A stretch of DNA of 64,000 bases from Undaria pinnatifida. Taxonomy: Eukaryota; Sar; Phaeophyceae; Laminariales; Alariaceae. The number at the start of each line of letters is the position of its first letter. Within the stretch, counting starts at the first letter, position 1. Under the pieces are notes generated by a model. That model saw only the letters and a list, made by a program, of their open reading frames with translations, ran no database searches and had not been told where the DNA came from. The position numbers and the translations under genes are program-made. Where the stretch lies: contig JABAKD010000004.1 of NCBI GenBank assembly GCA_012845835.1, positions 12,029,022 through 12,093,021 of the forward strand, written 5' to 3'. This document shows, one piece after another, positions 30,743 to 42,213 of this stretch.

Positions 30743-31435
30743 ATGGCTTCTTCTCTCGAACTTGAAATACGATGGAAGAAGCCGGGCGTGACCAGCGCGC
30801 CGAAAACGGCGGTAATAGCAGTAGCTATGAGCCGCCACGACGGTGCTGCTCGCGCCCGCGACGTGGCCGTTGCCCAGTGCGTTGAGCAGACCAAGCCCGC
30901 CGATCGGCGGAGAAATTAGTCGAGTAATTACGAAAAAATCCAAAAAAACGAGAAGCGTCTGCAGCTCGACACGAGGCAGGAGAAAAGCAGGAGAAAAGTT
31001 ATTAGAGGAGCACGAACGGCGGCGAACAGCCAGCAAGCGGCCATCGGAAACTTGAGGAAGAGGGTGATAGCATCACAGCGGAATGAATCAGTGGTTTCGT
31101 TCTTCGTTTTACGCTCTTCTGGGCTTGTGGCAGTCGTTGTCAGTGTGGAAATTTTAGTCACGCGAGGCGAGGGGTCTGTGTTGGGCGTCATGCCAAATAT
31201 CTTGGAGTTAGAATTGGATAATCGTTGCCCTTCTACAGTAGGTATGTCGTCTATGTATATTCCCTACTCCTGTACCACTGGGCTTGGGGCAGTCGTTGTC
31301 ATTGTGGAAAAATCTAGTCACCCGAGGCGGGGAGTCTGTTTTGTGCGTCATGCAAAATGTCTTGGAGTTAGACTTGAATACTCGTTGCCCTTCTACAGCA
31401 GTTTGTATGTGTGTGCATTCTCTAGTCTAGTCTAG
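30743..31435 (+). pseudogene. Unrecognised reading frame with one internal stop
   Basis: From ATG 30743 the frame runs 58 codons (MASSLELEIRWKKPGVTSAP start) to a TAG near 30917, then continues in the same frame through a Lys/Arg/Gln-rich, probably coiled-coil stretch (NYEKIQKNEKRLQLDTRQEK) to 31435. The last part contains a tandem duplication of about 160 bp (31123-31250 and 31283-31412). It could be a decayed gene, a gene with a small intron across the stop, or chance. No family was recognised. Confidence 0.3.
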
Positions 31436-34400
31436 ACTAGTCTATTACTAGTGATGTACCACTGTGTCCGGAAATGTGAGAGCTTTCTGTAAAAAATACC
31501 TTGTAGTAAAACAAAATATTGAAAGAAATTGAAATATTACTGAGTATTATTATTGCTCAGATTATATTTCTAGACATAGTGGTACCTGGTAGCATGCGCA
31601 CGTATTAATCCATCTCCAACTCCCATGTTTTTCCTACTCTAAGTCTAGTCTAAGTGATTTGTCCGCGAGTCGGGAATGCGGTGCTAAAAGGGTCGAAGTA
31701 CAGCAACGTATTGATATAGGTCTAGAGTATACCAGGTATGTTTTACTACTGTACTGATGACATGGCGTTGCTTTGCGCTTTCGTCCCCCGCTGACCGAAC
31801 ATGTCTTTGACCCGGCAACAGAATTGCCACCAGCAGACAAGGACTGGAGAGCTAACTTCATCAGCAGCTAGAGCAGCTTCACGCTGTGGAACCAGCCGCT
31901 GGGACTTGCCCGTACCAAAGTGAACCAAGCAAGCACACGCGGTGTTGGTTGGCCCAACCACATGCAAAACACGTTCTCCATTCCCCAATTGACCGCATGG
32001 TAGAGGACATGGAGGACGTGCATAGAAGAAGTACCCAAGGCGGATCGCGTACATGATATCATCCGCAGCGACGGCGAGAGTCCGTGCCGAAAGGGCACCC
32101 TCCATCTCCAGCTGCTGCTGTTGTCGCTGCTGTTACGTATCATGGGTGTACGTGGTATTCATACTTGTACTAGACAAGCTAGACTACAGATGTGGCTTCA
32201 GCAGTAGTTTCGTTGTGCGTTCAGCCGACGCTCAGCATCCCATTTTTGTACTCTTTGTCAAACATTTAAATAGAAACATTTTTCACGTGGCCGACATGTT
32301 GCAGGCTCTGGGTTTTGAAATATTTGCATGGCTCGTGGCTCGTGCTGTCAACTTTCTCGGTTGTGGTTGGCTGAAAAAAACGATCCATTTCATTTCGTAG
32401 CCATCACCGGACACCCATATTGCTGGTACCGACTAGTCTATAGAATGGACCTCGTTCCCACGGCCACCTGTGCACAAAGGACGAGACAGGTACGATTATA
32501 CAGCCTGGTAAACGATACTGCTGCTGTGTGCGCCTGTGCGTGCACATCAAATTGCCTTTTCTACCCAACGACCTTCTGTTAGGTGCAAGGTGCTCTTATA
32601 GCCGGTCGCCCCGGTGGCGTACCAGGTTATCCTCGAGCCTGGTCTAGATCAGTTGCGTGATTTCGAGTCCCTCCGAGTGCATACTCGTATAAATTCGTAG
32701 GGGCCTCCTCTCGCGCACAAACCGACTTGCGGAAAGCGCGAGAGCGTGAGTTAGCAACAAAAACGATGAAAAGTCGACGAGCAGTGGGATTGCTGGGCCC
32801 TATGCGCGACTAAAATTGAAGGCAAGAACCGGCGGGGGGTAAGGGTCGACACCTGTGACCACGGCTTTGTCCGAAAGCTGAAACTTAGAAGTAAGTGTGA
32901 TGCCTGATTCTTCGAAGTAAGTATGATACGAGTCGTAGATGATGTGACATCCTCTTTTTCAGCTACAGTATATGCATCGCTGCAAGTAGGACGGCAACCA
33001 CAGCCACAAAAACTAGTCAACACATGCGTCGCACCTCAGACCCGACAACCCCGGCTTGCTGTAGGAGGAGTAGACACAGCAGCATGTCGTCAACCTTTGT
33101 GAGAGGGCATGCCATCTGAACCCTCCAGAAAGGATACTGTCGTAGTGGATAACGCTGCTGCTGCTGCTGCACTACGACTTTTTCATCGCTGTATCGTTGT
33201 CCCTCAGCTGCTGGTGCTGCTACTTTTTTGTACAGAATCGTTGTCGGTAGAACGTAGAACGGTAAGATATGTACGACAAAAATATGACGGGTTTGACGGT
33301 TTCACTGACAGTGCTTCGTATTATACCGTTTTTAATTTGGGGATTACACCACGTTGCCGATTCACCCGAAGGGGAACATATTTCGTCGTCGAATCAATAT
33401 TTGGCGTACTGGTAAATTTTGGTGTGTCATGTATTCGATAGCGGGCCGCAAATTGCCCTTGTTAGATAGTCCAGTTGACGCTGTACTGCTTCGTACATGC
33501 CAGGGGAGTCACCGGCAGATGTACTGACGTGCAGTAGGTGTCCCTCTGTAGTGCCGGTTTCCGCTATAGTGCGGGTTGCCCGCTGTGGTCCTATAGTGCC
33601 CGTGAAATCGCCTGACACAGAGGAACGCCCAGTAGCGGCAGGTTGCCGCTGTAGGGTCGGTGTCTCCCCTCACGCCGGCGCTATAGAAGGACCACTACCG
33701 CTGTAGACTGTATCTTGCCTTCATGGAGTACGCCGTAAAACATGCACGGTCGACGAGCGAGTAGTCTATACAAAGATGCAAGTGCAAAGATGCAACTGGC
33801 GGGTGGCAAGACTGAGTATCCACCAAGTAGGGGTACTCGTACAAGGGTTCGGTCGATTTCACAACTTACGAATTCCTTCATTAGTCTAAAGGTTTACACT
33901 GCGGTTCTATGGGCGAAGACTATACTATAGCTTGTGTATCGACCTAGAATCGGACAAAGTTGTTGAAGCAGTAGTGGATCAACTGCCAACGACAGCCAGA
34001 TAGCTATAATACTTGGAAGTAGCTACGTGCAAGAACGTATTACCGATACACTGCTGCAGAAAGGCGCCAATCGCCCGTAGGTTCACCCTTGCGAAAATAG
34101 AACTTTCGAGATTAGTACCGGCCACTCGCCCACCCATTCACCTAATCACCCAATCACCCACTACCACTCACCCACACACCCAACCACCCACCCAACCACC
34201 AACCCACCCACCCAAAAGCCGTTAGGTCCGGGTGTCACTCGTTAGCGCGGATATGTGTTTCTGCCGGAGCTGCTCAACTGGGGAGCTACCCATAGTATTT
34301 TCATCCGACATGCACTCTACCGCCTTCTACAACGTACAAATTGTTGGTTGCCTACAGCTGTACTAGCCCATAGGATGGTGTGTGTCGGGTTTTTATGGTG

Positions 34401-34500
34401 CATTTCCCCTTTTAAAGTCGGTTGCTTGATGAGGACTAGAGCTTAATATTCAAGTGACAACTTTTTTCATTAGAAAAGTACGGTGCTACCCCTGCCGACG
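31436..34500. other. Non-coding region, no gene recognised
   Basis: Short frames occur (for example 33109-33441, 110 codons, Ala-rich start) but none has a recognisable motif. TAGTCTAGACTAG-like palindromes lie at 31420-31448 and related motifs near 31640 and 32165. A CCCA-rich tract lies at 34122-34214. Confidence 0.5.
34122..34214 (+). repeat. CCCA/CACC-rich minisatellite
   Basis: Irregular tandem CCCA, CACC and CAAC units over about 90 bp, nearly all C and A on the plus strand. Confidence 0.85.
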
Positions 34501-34529
34501 CTTGCTACGAGATACAACTACCGGCACAA

Positions 34530-34715
34530 GCTACAGTTTGTGGCTGAATCCATCTCTGAACGGCTTTCCTTGACCCCAAATCGTCCGAAACAATCTTTCG
34601 TAGGAATAATTTTCATTCCATACCTAGGCCATTAAATTGTTTATCGTGTAGCACGTTATTTTTCCCCGCATCAGGGTTTGCGCCCAGGAAGGGGCGTTAC
34701 GTAGAGCTCCTCAAG
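34530..34715 (-). repeat. Dispersed CCCATGGCCTAGG-type repeat, minus-strand copy
   Basis: On the minus strand: CTTGAGGAGCTCTA, then AATGGCCTAGGTATGGAATG, then GGACGATTTGGGGTCAAGG and TTCAGCC. These blocks match in order the copies on the right side of the window. Confidence 0.6.
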
Positions 34716-36990
34716 TGAAGAGTGGTATTAAAAAAAAAAGGAATGCATGCCTCTCTACCGTAGCATGGATCTACCGTACATAGCCGTCCCACCCCGTCCA
34801 TGAATAGAGATCCCGCCCGATCTGTTCGGTAGACGTTACACTCTTTTTCCAATCGAAACGTTCGGGAGTGGCGGGACTCATCAACTGAAGAACTAGTCTG
34901 AGATACCCTTCAATGAATTCAGTATCATCATAATAGTGTACCAGGTATACCTATCGGCCGTGGGGTTGTTTGTCAAGGTGGGCTCACAGATTTCGTCACA
35001 AACAGGTTTAGATGTCCGTGGCCTGTTTTCAGTATCATTCTATTAATACAGTAATTTAGTTGTAAACCTAGCCCATGGGATTGGTGATCCAGTTTTGCTC
35101 GTTCAAGTTTTGTCATCTGAAACCAGCATTTCGGCTCGAAACGGACTTCCTTGTATATGAGGGGCCTTATATAGGGTGCAATCTTATCTTGGCAAGAGTC
35201 TGCCTCAAAGGTTCCACACCTCGGACATATGAAATGATCCATACTACTATGTCCCTACTCCATGATCTAGATATTTCATAGAAGATCTGTATGATCTAGC
35301 TCATGTTACCCGGTGGGAGCTGTAGTATCTGCATGCTCTAGCACATAGTTCACCCTGTGTTGGATCTGTCCTCTATGCAAGGTCCCCCTTCGGAATGAGG
35401 CTAACTTGGTATTCCGGAGGCGTCGCACTTCGAAAAGGGGAACACAACCGTTCCAACAGTATGCATGAGGGCCGTCCCCAACGAACACCAAAAAAAGCCC
35501 GTAAAAGACGCGTGCTGCGATGGAGCGTAAATCAAAGTTGTCCCGACCACGAGACGTGTCTGTCGCATTGACTTCGAAAACCAACATACTGTGTGGACGA
35601 AGTATACCACTACTATATTCGTTAGCGTCGGAATGCCCTTTTTTTTACAACATTGCTCTCAACGTTAACAATAGTGCTTTACACCTAATAATAGGCCAGA
35701 GAGGACTGATCGTACGATAGCCCCCTCCCAAGATAACAGCGATTTTCTTCAACGAGCGTTTCATGGCTGGTCGACACGAGGAAGGATGCTGCTGTGAAAT
35801 AAATGGCTTCGCATTTTTCTTTCTTGCAAAAGACTAAGGAACGATCACAAATGGGTACTATATTTCTTCAGGAGGAGGTACGGCCGGGGGCGGGTTTCAA
35901 AACTGGCGATTTCGTAAAAGAAAAGTTGAAGAGGGTACCGTAGAACGACGAAGGGGATTGTGCGTCGGGTCGCTTGGTGTTTCATTTTTCTGGAAGGCGT
36001 TGCTGTAATCTGCGGGTGAGGCACGACCAGAGAGAGGTCAAAACGATTTCATGGCGAGCCTCAAGGAAAATGAGGTGAGTCTCTACCATATAGACTATAT
36101 ACCGTTTGTAGAATGCTTCAAAACTTGATGGTGTGCTGTAAACGTATTAAATCGCATCATTGCCGTTCCGCTGATGATACCGAACATTAACAATAGCGCT
36201 GTGCAGCCCAGGGCAGGACACCGAAAAGGAAAAAAGGAGACGAGAGCGTCAGGTTGATACGACGCGCAGGGAAAAAATACGTCCTTGATTTGAGCTGCCT
36301 CTTTGCCGTCATGCTGCAAATGTTGTTCAACACGCCCTCTCCCGAACAAGATATCAGACTCTCCCTTGATCAGTGTTTCCGATGATTGTTGCTACGACGT
36401 ACAGTAGCAGGTATCCTGTTCTGCTTCATGCAGGTAAGTGTTCATTGATTAGGAGGTCGACTATCGACTAAGCATCCGTACAAGGTAAAACGGCATGGTA
36501 TACTATGTCGAGGGACGTACTCTGACGACAGAGGTAGCCGGTAGCACGTTTCGATCAAGTACTTCTGACTGACGGTGGGGTACAAACAACCAACAAGTCA
36601 AGAAACCAACTGAGCAACAACTGGCACCATTTCAATACCACGCATTGGTGTTTTCACGAGTGTTAATATGGCTCGGCATAGTCCATGCCTATTAGTAGGC
36701 CAAGGGAGTTGTTGATCGATCGGGCTACGCTTTCATATCCATATAGTCTAAGTTCAAAGCACTCCTTTGTGTGAGGTGTGAGGTATTGTGTGAGATATTG
36801 TAGGGTGTACAAGTGTGGAGCCTGAGAAACAATTCGATACACCCCTTTCGTAGTGTCAATAGCATTCATCGCATTAATACTATTAATAGTACTAGCATAT
36901 GCCTATGTATCATGCACACATCAGAGATATCACGATATGACGTTCTAGATCATGCATATACCTTATATATACCTGTACCCTTTCCGCAAT
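34716..36990. other. Non-coding region, no gene recognised
   Basis: A weak further trace of the CCCATGG repeat is seen near 35070-35090 (minus strand). Otherwise only short compositional frames. Confidence 0.45.
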
Positions 36991-37004
36991 TGCGGCAAGT
37001 TGCG

Positions 37005-37290
37005 AGGGGAGCCGTCTGATGAGATCAATCGCCTCCTGGGTACGTGTGAACTCTCTCCCAAGAGGCATGTTCGTCTGTTTCCTTTGTTGGGACTCCATCT
37101 TCTTCTTTTTTTTCTTCTTTTTCCTGCAGAAGGCATTCGTCTCGCCACTGAACGTAGTTGGAGGGAAAGGGAGAAGGGGATTGCTGGGTTGGTGTGGTGG
37201 CCGATGTGGTAGTTGGTGGTGGTGGCTGAGGATGTGCGGACCTTTGTTCCCCACAGTACCCTCGGAGGCGCTTGAGAGCCCAAACAATGC
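37005..37290. repeat. Segment shared with 48555-48800, abutting the truncated end of LTR copy B
   Basis: Both segments carry GATCAATCGCCTCCTGGGTA, GTTGGGACTCCATCTT, a T/C-rich tract, CTGCAGAAGGCATTCGTCTC and GCCACTGAACG. In B the family homology stops near here and this sequence begins. The origin of the segment is unknown. Confidence 0.7.
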
Positions 37291-37393
37291 TGCCGGTCCC
37301 CAAATCTAGACGAGTCCAGTGCCACCCCGAGTCGAGCGCTGCTCGACTGGTATACGCGCTTTCGATAGTGAACGAAACGTCGTCCAGCGTCAC
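37255..37393 (-). pseudogene. Protease-position segment of copy B
   Basis: MTLDDVSFTIESAYTSRA and LDLGTGSIVWALKRLRGY closely match copy A (12929-13159). Conservation between copies supports a real protein segment; retropepsin identity remains weak because no clear D-[ST]-G motif is present. Confidence 0.45.
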
Positions 37394-37639
37394 AGTACCC
37401 CCGACGAAACAGGGGCCGTCTTCTGACTGCTAAAGGTCAGGACCGACGACGGAAGCTATCACCAAAACTTCACGGCTTTTAGTTGGCCAACGCGCCCGAG
37501 AAATGGGCTGGAAACTCTGAAGGGGAAGCTTTGCGAGCGCCGGTCGCTGTTAACGGCCAGGCCGCGGTGCGGACGAGATTTCTTGGTTCTTGCAGTCGCA
37601 GGGCAGGCGCGGAACCGACTAGGGGAGGCCGGGTGCGCC

Positions 37640-38113
37640 GACCAGGTCTCACTGTCGCGAATAGCTTCGCGAACGGCAGAAAGTGCCCCACCGAGCTAAT
37701 TTTTGCTCTCCACTGGCATGGGTTGATGGCCCTGGAATCATCTTCCCGGCGACCAATGCCCCGCACTGGGATTAGAGGGCTGGATTTAGCCAAACGCTTG
37801 CTGTCAGAGCTCAAAAGGCGATTTTTTATGGTTGAATTCTGCGTGAAATTGGCGTAGGTGCCAGATATCACGGCATGTTGCTTCTCCCTGTCTCCAACAC
37901 CGGAGTCAAAGTTGCGCATGTCTCGACGATGCGTTCGCGTGTGCTTGGACTAGGCGACGACGTGATGAGCTCCACTGCTCGATGGTCTTGGAAGCGCCTG
38001 GTCTTTTCGGCCATCATGTACTGCTCTGCGCAAGAATATGGCACGTCGTCCACGACAAACGACGAAGGGGACCACCGTGGAAAATAGGATGGGAGCTGCC
38101 AGAACAACACCAC
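37640..38113 (-). pseudogene. NADAR (YbiA-like) domain of copy B, frameshifted
   Basis: Reading down from 38113: VLFWQLPSYFPRWSPSSF, VDDVPYSCAEQYMMAEKTRR, then a frameshift near 37920, MRNFDSGVGDREK, TYANFTQNSTIKNRLLSS and a PVRGIG block, then in another frame SKN, stop, LGGALSAVREAIRDSE. Compared with copy A, the run of A after TQNxxI is six rather than ten, keeping the frame through KNRLLSS. The family W-G-x-G tryptophan is arginine here. Copies A and B break in different places, so the ancestral domain was intact. Confidence 0.78.
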
Positions 38114-38139
38114 TTTTTGTCTGTGGTGTATTCGAGAGA

Positions 38140-38770
38140 AGGGTCAAAAGCCGTGTTGCAATTTGGGCCTGCAATGTTCTCGTCCGGGAACACCAGGCCT
38201 CGGGAGCACAACGCGAATCCGAACCCGTGGTTTCTCGCCTCGGGTCTTCTTCGCTTGTTGGCGGAAGAACGCGAGAATCCGCTCTAACTGCGTCCGAAAA
38301 ATGGCAAAACCCGACAGTGCCAACCCGTCGGTAGCCTCGTTCGACATTTGGGCCTGCAATGTCCCCTTCTGGGAACACCAGTCCTCGGCTCTTTGGGCCT
38401 GTCGTGTCCTCTTGCGGGAACACCATGCCTCGGGAGCATGATGCGAGTCCTGTCCCGCGGTTTCTCGCCTCGGTTCCTCCTCACGTGCTGGTGGAAACTC
38501 GTAAGAAGCTGCCCTCACTGCACCCGAAAACGTGTCCGACGCCGACGGTGCCAACCCGTCGGTAGCCTCGCTGGGCATTTGGGCCTGCAATGTCCCCCTC
38601 TGGAAACACCAGTCCTCGGTACGTTGGGCCTGTAGTGTCCCCCTCAGGAACAACAGGCATCAAGAGCACGACGCGAGTCTGAACCCACGGTTTCTCGCGT
38701 CGTGGCCGCTACGCTCTTTAGCGTGTAATCGAAAGAAAACTGCTCTAACTGCGCCCGAAGAGACAGGGGC
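38140..38770 (-). repeat. About 230-bp tandem repeat upstream of NADAR in copy B, three units
   Basis: Anchors (CCGAA next to the ACTGC-GCCC block) near 38287, 38518 and 38747 give the period. Copy A has fewer units (11882-12250). Encoded phrases such as GTLQAQ and EDWCSQKG recur. Confidence 0.78.
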
Positions 38771-40108
38771 TCGCTGAGCTGTTTCTGCTTGACGAGAGGC
38801 GTGATTCTTCCGTAAATTTACGGGAATAGCATCCAGCTGATCAGGCTGGAGGCCGTGGCGTCACCACTGGCCCGTCGCGCAGTGTCGGATCTTCTTCCTG
38901 TGCCGCTGGGGCAGACGTAGCCTAAAACCCGTGGGGTAGGGCGCTCAAAGACGAAGCAGGGCCCGTAGACCCTATGGGCTTCTTCTGGAGCAGGGCTCGG
39001 GCAGGTGACAACAATGGTTTTTCCCGAAGAGGCTCTTTTTCGTTATGCCACTTGAAGAAGGGAAGCGAGGTAGCTAATATTGTCGACTCTTCCTTGACGA
39101 AAAGAAAACAGAGCACCCGCTGCTATCGCGAGCAAACACCGGATCGAGCCTCGCAAAATATCTCGGTGCTTTAGTGTTGGTCTTCCCACACTTCAAACCG
39201 ACCGCCGCCTCGTGGTCAGAAAAAGTGTTTGAGGGTCGGCCGTCCCACACCACAAACCGATCGTTACCGCCTGGTCAGGAAGAGGGGGGCATGGACACGT
39301 TCGCGTAAAAAGGCGACGCACCGTCAACGCAGCTATATTGCTGCGCGACGCGTGCCTAGGGGGGAGCGCGCAAAGTACAGGCTCCCGTGCCATGGTTGAT
39401 GAGGACGGCGTTTGGAGCGCGTGCACCCCCATTGCCGAGTTTATGCCGTGACTGAGAGAAACGGTGCTGGAAGCGCGGTTCCCATCGCCGAACTCAGACC
39501 ATGGCCAAGGGGAACGTCGCTGGAAGCGCGCGTTTTCGCCGTCGTAGAAACAATTACCTGACTGAGGGGAACCATGCTCGAAGCGCTAGCTCCCGCCGCC
39601 GGTGCTACTCCGTGATAATCGTTGGCAGACGGCGTAGGAGCCCGTGGGCTCTTGACAGAGGCAATTTGTGCTGCGTTATTGGACAGGCTAGCTACAGGAA
39701 CACGAGCATCTTGTGAAATCAAAAGTTGTGTCCCCGACAGCATTGTCGACGGTGCCGTACCGCCGTCGAGCTGTCGATTGCCGGTACGGACTGTGCCAGG
39801 CTGGCGCGCGTGAGTATTTCCGCCCGGGTTATGGGTGGCTCCAAAGCGCATTCGAGGAGCAGGAGCGAGGGCAGAATAGGCGTGCGAGCGCGGGACACCA
39901 CCATGGTGATCCGACGTGTATGTGGTATCATTGTGATAGTTTACCTAGCCCTGATCCTGGTGGTACCCTCGCGATTGACCTGAAAGATGACGACGATTTT
40001 TCTTGTTGTTGTTACGGCGAGCAGATTTGTCGTCTCGGCGGTAGCAGACCATGCGTGTTTGCCACCGTCGGTGTGCGTCATCGTCGTCAAGTTGGTCAAG
40101 TTCAGGGT

Positions 40109-42213
40109 TCAAGCAGCCACACTCACAGTAATGAAAGGATGCCTACAATGCTTGAAGGAATGGTTGTCTTCGCGGCAGTTGAGGCAAAGCCCCTGGTTTT
40201 CTCGGAGGACATCAGCGCGAGGTGAAAGGAGGTCGCGCCAAAGGGGAGGGTCGTCTGTCTTAAACGAGGCATTAACGGCGAAAATTTCATCGTAATGATG
40301 CTCTTCTAGTGGCCAGCAATTCGATGTGTGATCAAGCCAAGGGTCAGATGAGTCATCGATGGGCATGACAGTTGGATCATGTCTCGATCCTGTCTGCCAC
40401 GAAAGCGACTGGGACGGCACTCGGCCCTGGCCGCGCCCATGATCGGCGGGCCGGGGCCCCGACGGGGCGGGTGACCGCGCTCCCGTCGAAGAAACAGCCA
40501 GAGAAAAAAAATGTTTCGCCGTTGACGACAGGTGTCTTATTATGCGCTTAGTCACTAAACGCCTGCCATATAGCATCCAACGAGGCGTATGGCCGCGGGC
40601 CCGTTGCCTTCGAACCAAGGTACAACGCAGGTATCACAGCCGGAAATTGCTCATTCGCCGCCACCCGAACCACCTCCAACACCACATCCGTTCCCGGAGA
40701 CAAAACACGCTCATTCCCCGTAGCGATTGACACAAATACGCTAAACTCCCGACCGAAACAAGAAAAAGGCGTGCCGTCACACATTCCAAAAGTATGCAAC
40801 TTAGTGTGGCCCTCCTCCGTGTCAACCCCGTCGAAATACGTCATCAGCAGACGAAACTGGAGGGTGAAAGCTTCAGGCCCAGATTGTCCTCCTGCCATAG
40901 CTCTTGACACCTCTTGCCTGCTACCACGGCCACCTCGCTGTGGCCCGTGTTCGGGGACGAAGACGAGCAGGAAGAGGTTGACGAGCCGTCCCACGCTGAA
41001 CATTCTCTCGCGCCGTTCCTCCGCCCTCCTTTGCCTCCACCGGAGCTGCTGCCACTGCCCCGGTTGTTGGACCAACGTTGCCCCCTCGGCGGCGCCCTGA
41101 GCCACACCAGCACCCGATGCGCCTCCCCCGCCTCCACCACCGCTGTAACCCCCGCGGCGGTGGTGGTGGTCGCCACCCCCCCCAATTTGTTTTTCGCCGC
41201 CACCATCACGGTTGCGGTCCCCACGGTCGCGACTGTCGCTGCATCACTGTTTCCCCCGGTTGCGTTCCACAAACTCTTCCTCCGGGTTTCGGCCAGAAGA
41301 CAAGGTCGGGGCCTCGTCGTGGGCCATCACCAGGGCCTTAACGAGGGCAAGGGTCGGGGCGGCTCTCGCCTGTCCAGCATAGGGCGTACAATCCATGCGA
41401 GCTCAGGCCGCTTCCACTGAAAGGGCGTCCGCTTGCCGCGACGCCGGCCTCTCTGACGTGAGGAGGGCACAGACTGTTTCTACCACCGCGGTAGCCAACG
41501 CTGAGGCGAAGTCTACCCTCGGTGCAGACGTCATGCACGCGACATTGCCTTTGAAGAAGACGTCGTTCCCGGGTCGTCGTCGCTGGGATGCGACACCCTG
41601 CGGGCGCTTCGAAAGAAAGAGCGACGCAACTGATTGGGCCAGGGCTTGTTGCGCCCGCTGACCTATCAGAGACGCCTCCCGCGCAGCGGTCTTTGCCTTC
41701 TCAATATCTTCGTCAAACCACCGTCGGCGTGCTTCACGCCGAAGAATCGTCTGGTCGGCGTTGTCGAGCGCCCGCTAGGCCCGTGCCACCGTATATGCCA
41801 AGTCCAAGGGTCCGGCATGGGCGCCCCGATCCCGGGAGCTCTGGCGGTGGCGCTCTGCCGAGCACGGTGAGCCCAGGTGGCGGTGGTGGTGCCCTGTCGA
41901 GCGCGGGGGGGGAGTCTGGTGGCTCTCCCCCGGGGCTGGCGAAAGCTGGCGTCAAGACGTCCCCGAGTCCGGTGGAGGTTGGTCCGTCTTCTTCTCTGCG
42001 CGAACCGGCTAGTTGACCCTCTTGGTTGGTGGGTCCGGATGGTGGTACGGTGGCCCGTCTTTTGTCTCGTCACCGGGACCCGCCTCCGGTGGTTCCCCCT
42101 GTCTCGAGTCACGGGATTTCGAGCAAGCTCTCCCAGTCTCGTGGGCATCCAGGTTGGGGCGCGTGGAAGACCTCAGCCTGTCCCGAGTAGCCCGTTTCCT
42201 CACTGGTAGACAT
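40109..42213 (-). pseudogene. gag: Gag polyprotein of copy B, frameshifted but with complete zinc knuckle
   Basis: Start at ATG 42213 (MSTSEETGYSGQAEVFHAP), matching copy A. Capsid-like region 41105-40548 (EEGHTKLHTFGMCDGTPF, PGTDVVLEVVRVAANEQF). The C-terminal frame (to 40109) contains CLNCREDNHSFKHC, a complete C-x2-C-x4-H-x4-C zinc knuckle that binds RNA in Gag proteins. A stop follows soon after (ITVSVAA). Frame changes occur in the Pro/Gly-rich middle. It is better preserved at the knuckle than copy A. Confidence 0.8.

Noticed and set aside
32600..32710. Possible tRNA (TTTCGAGTCCC looks like a B-box)
   Set aside because: The bases around it do not form a T-arm stem and no convincing A-box or acceptor stem is found.
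33109..33441. 110-codon frame as a host gene
   Set aside because: No motif, no sign of introns or neighbours that would support it; the length is compatible with chance.
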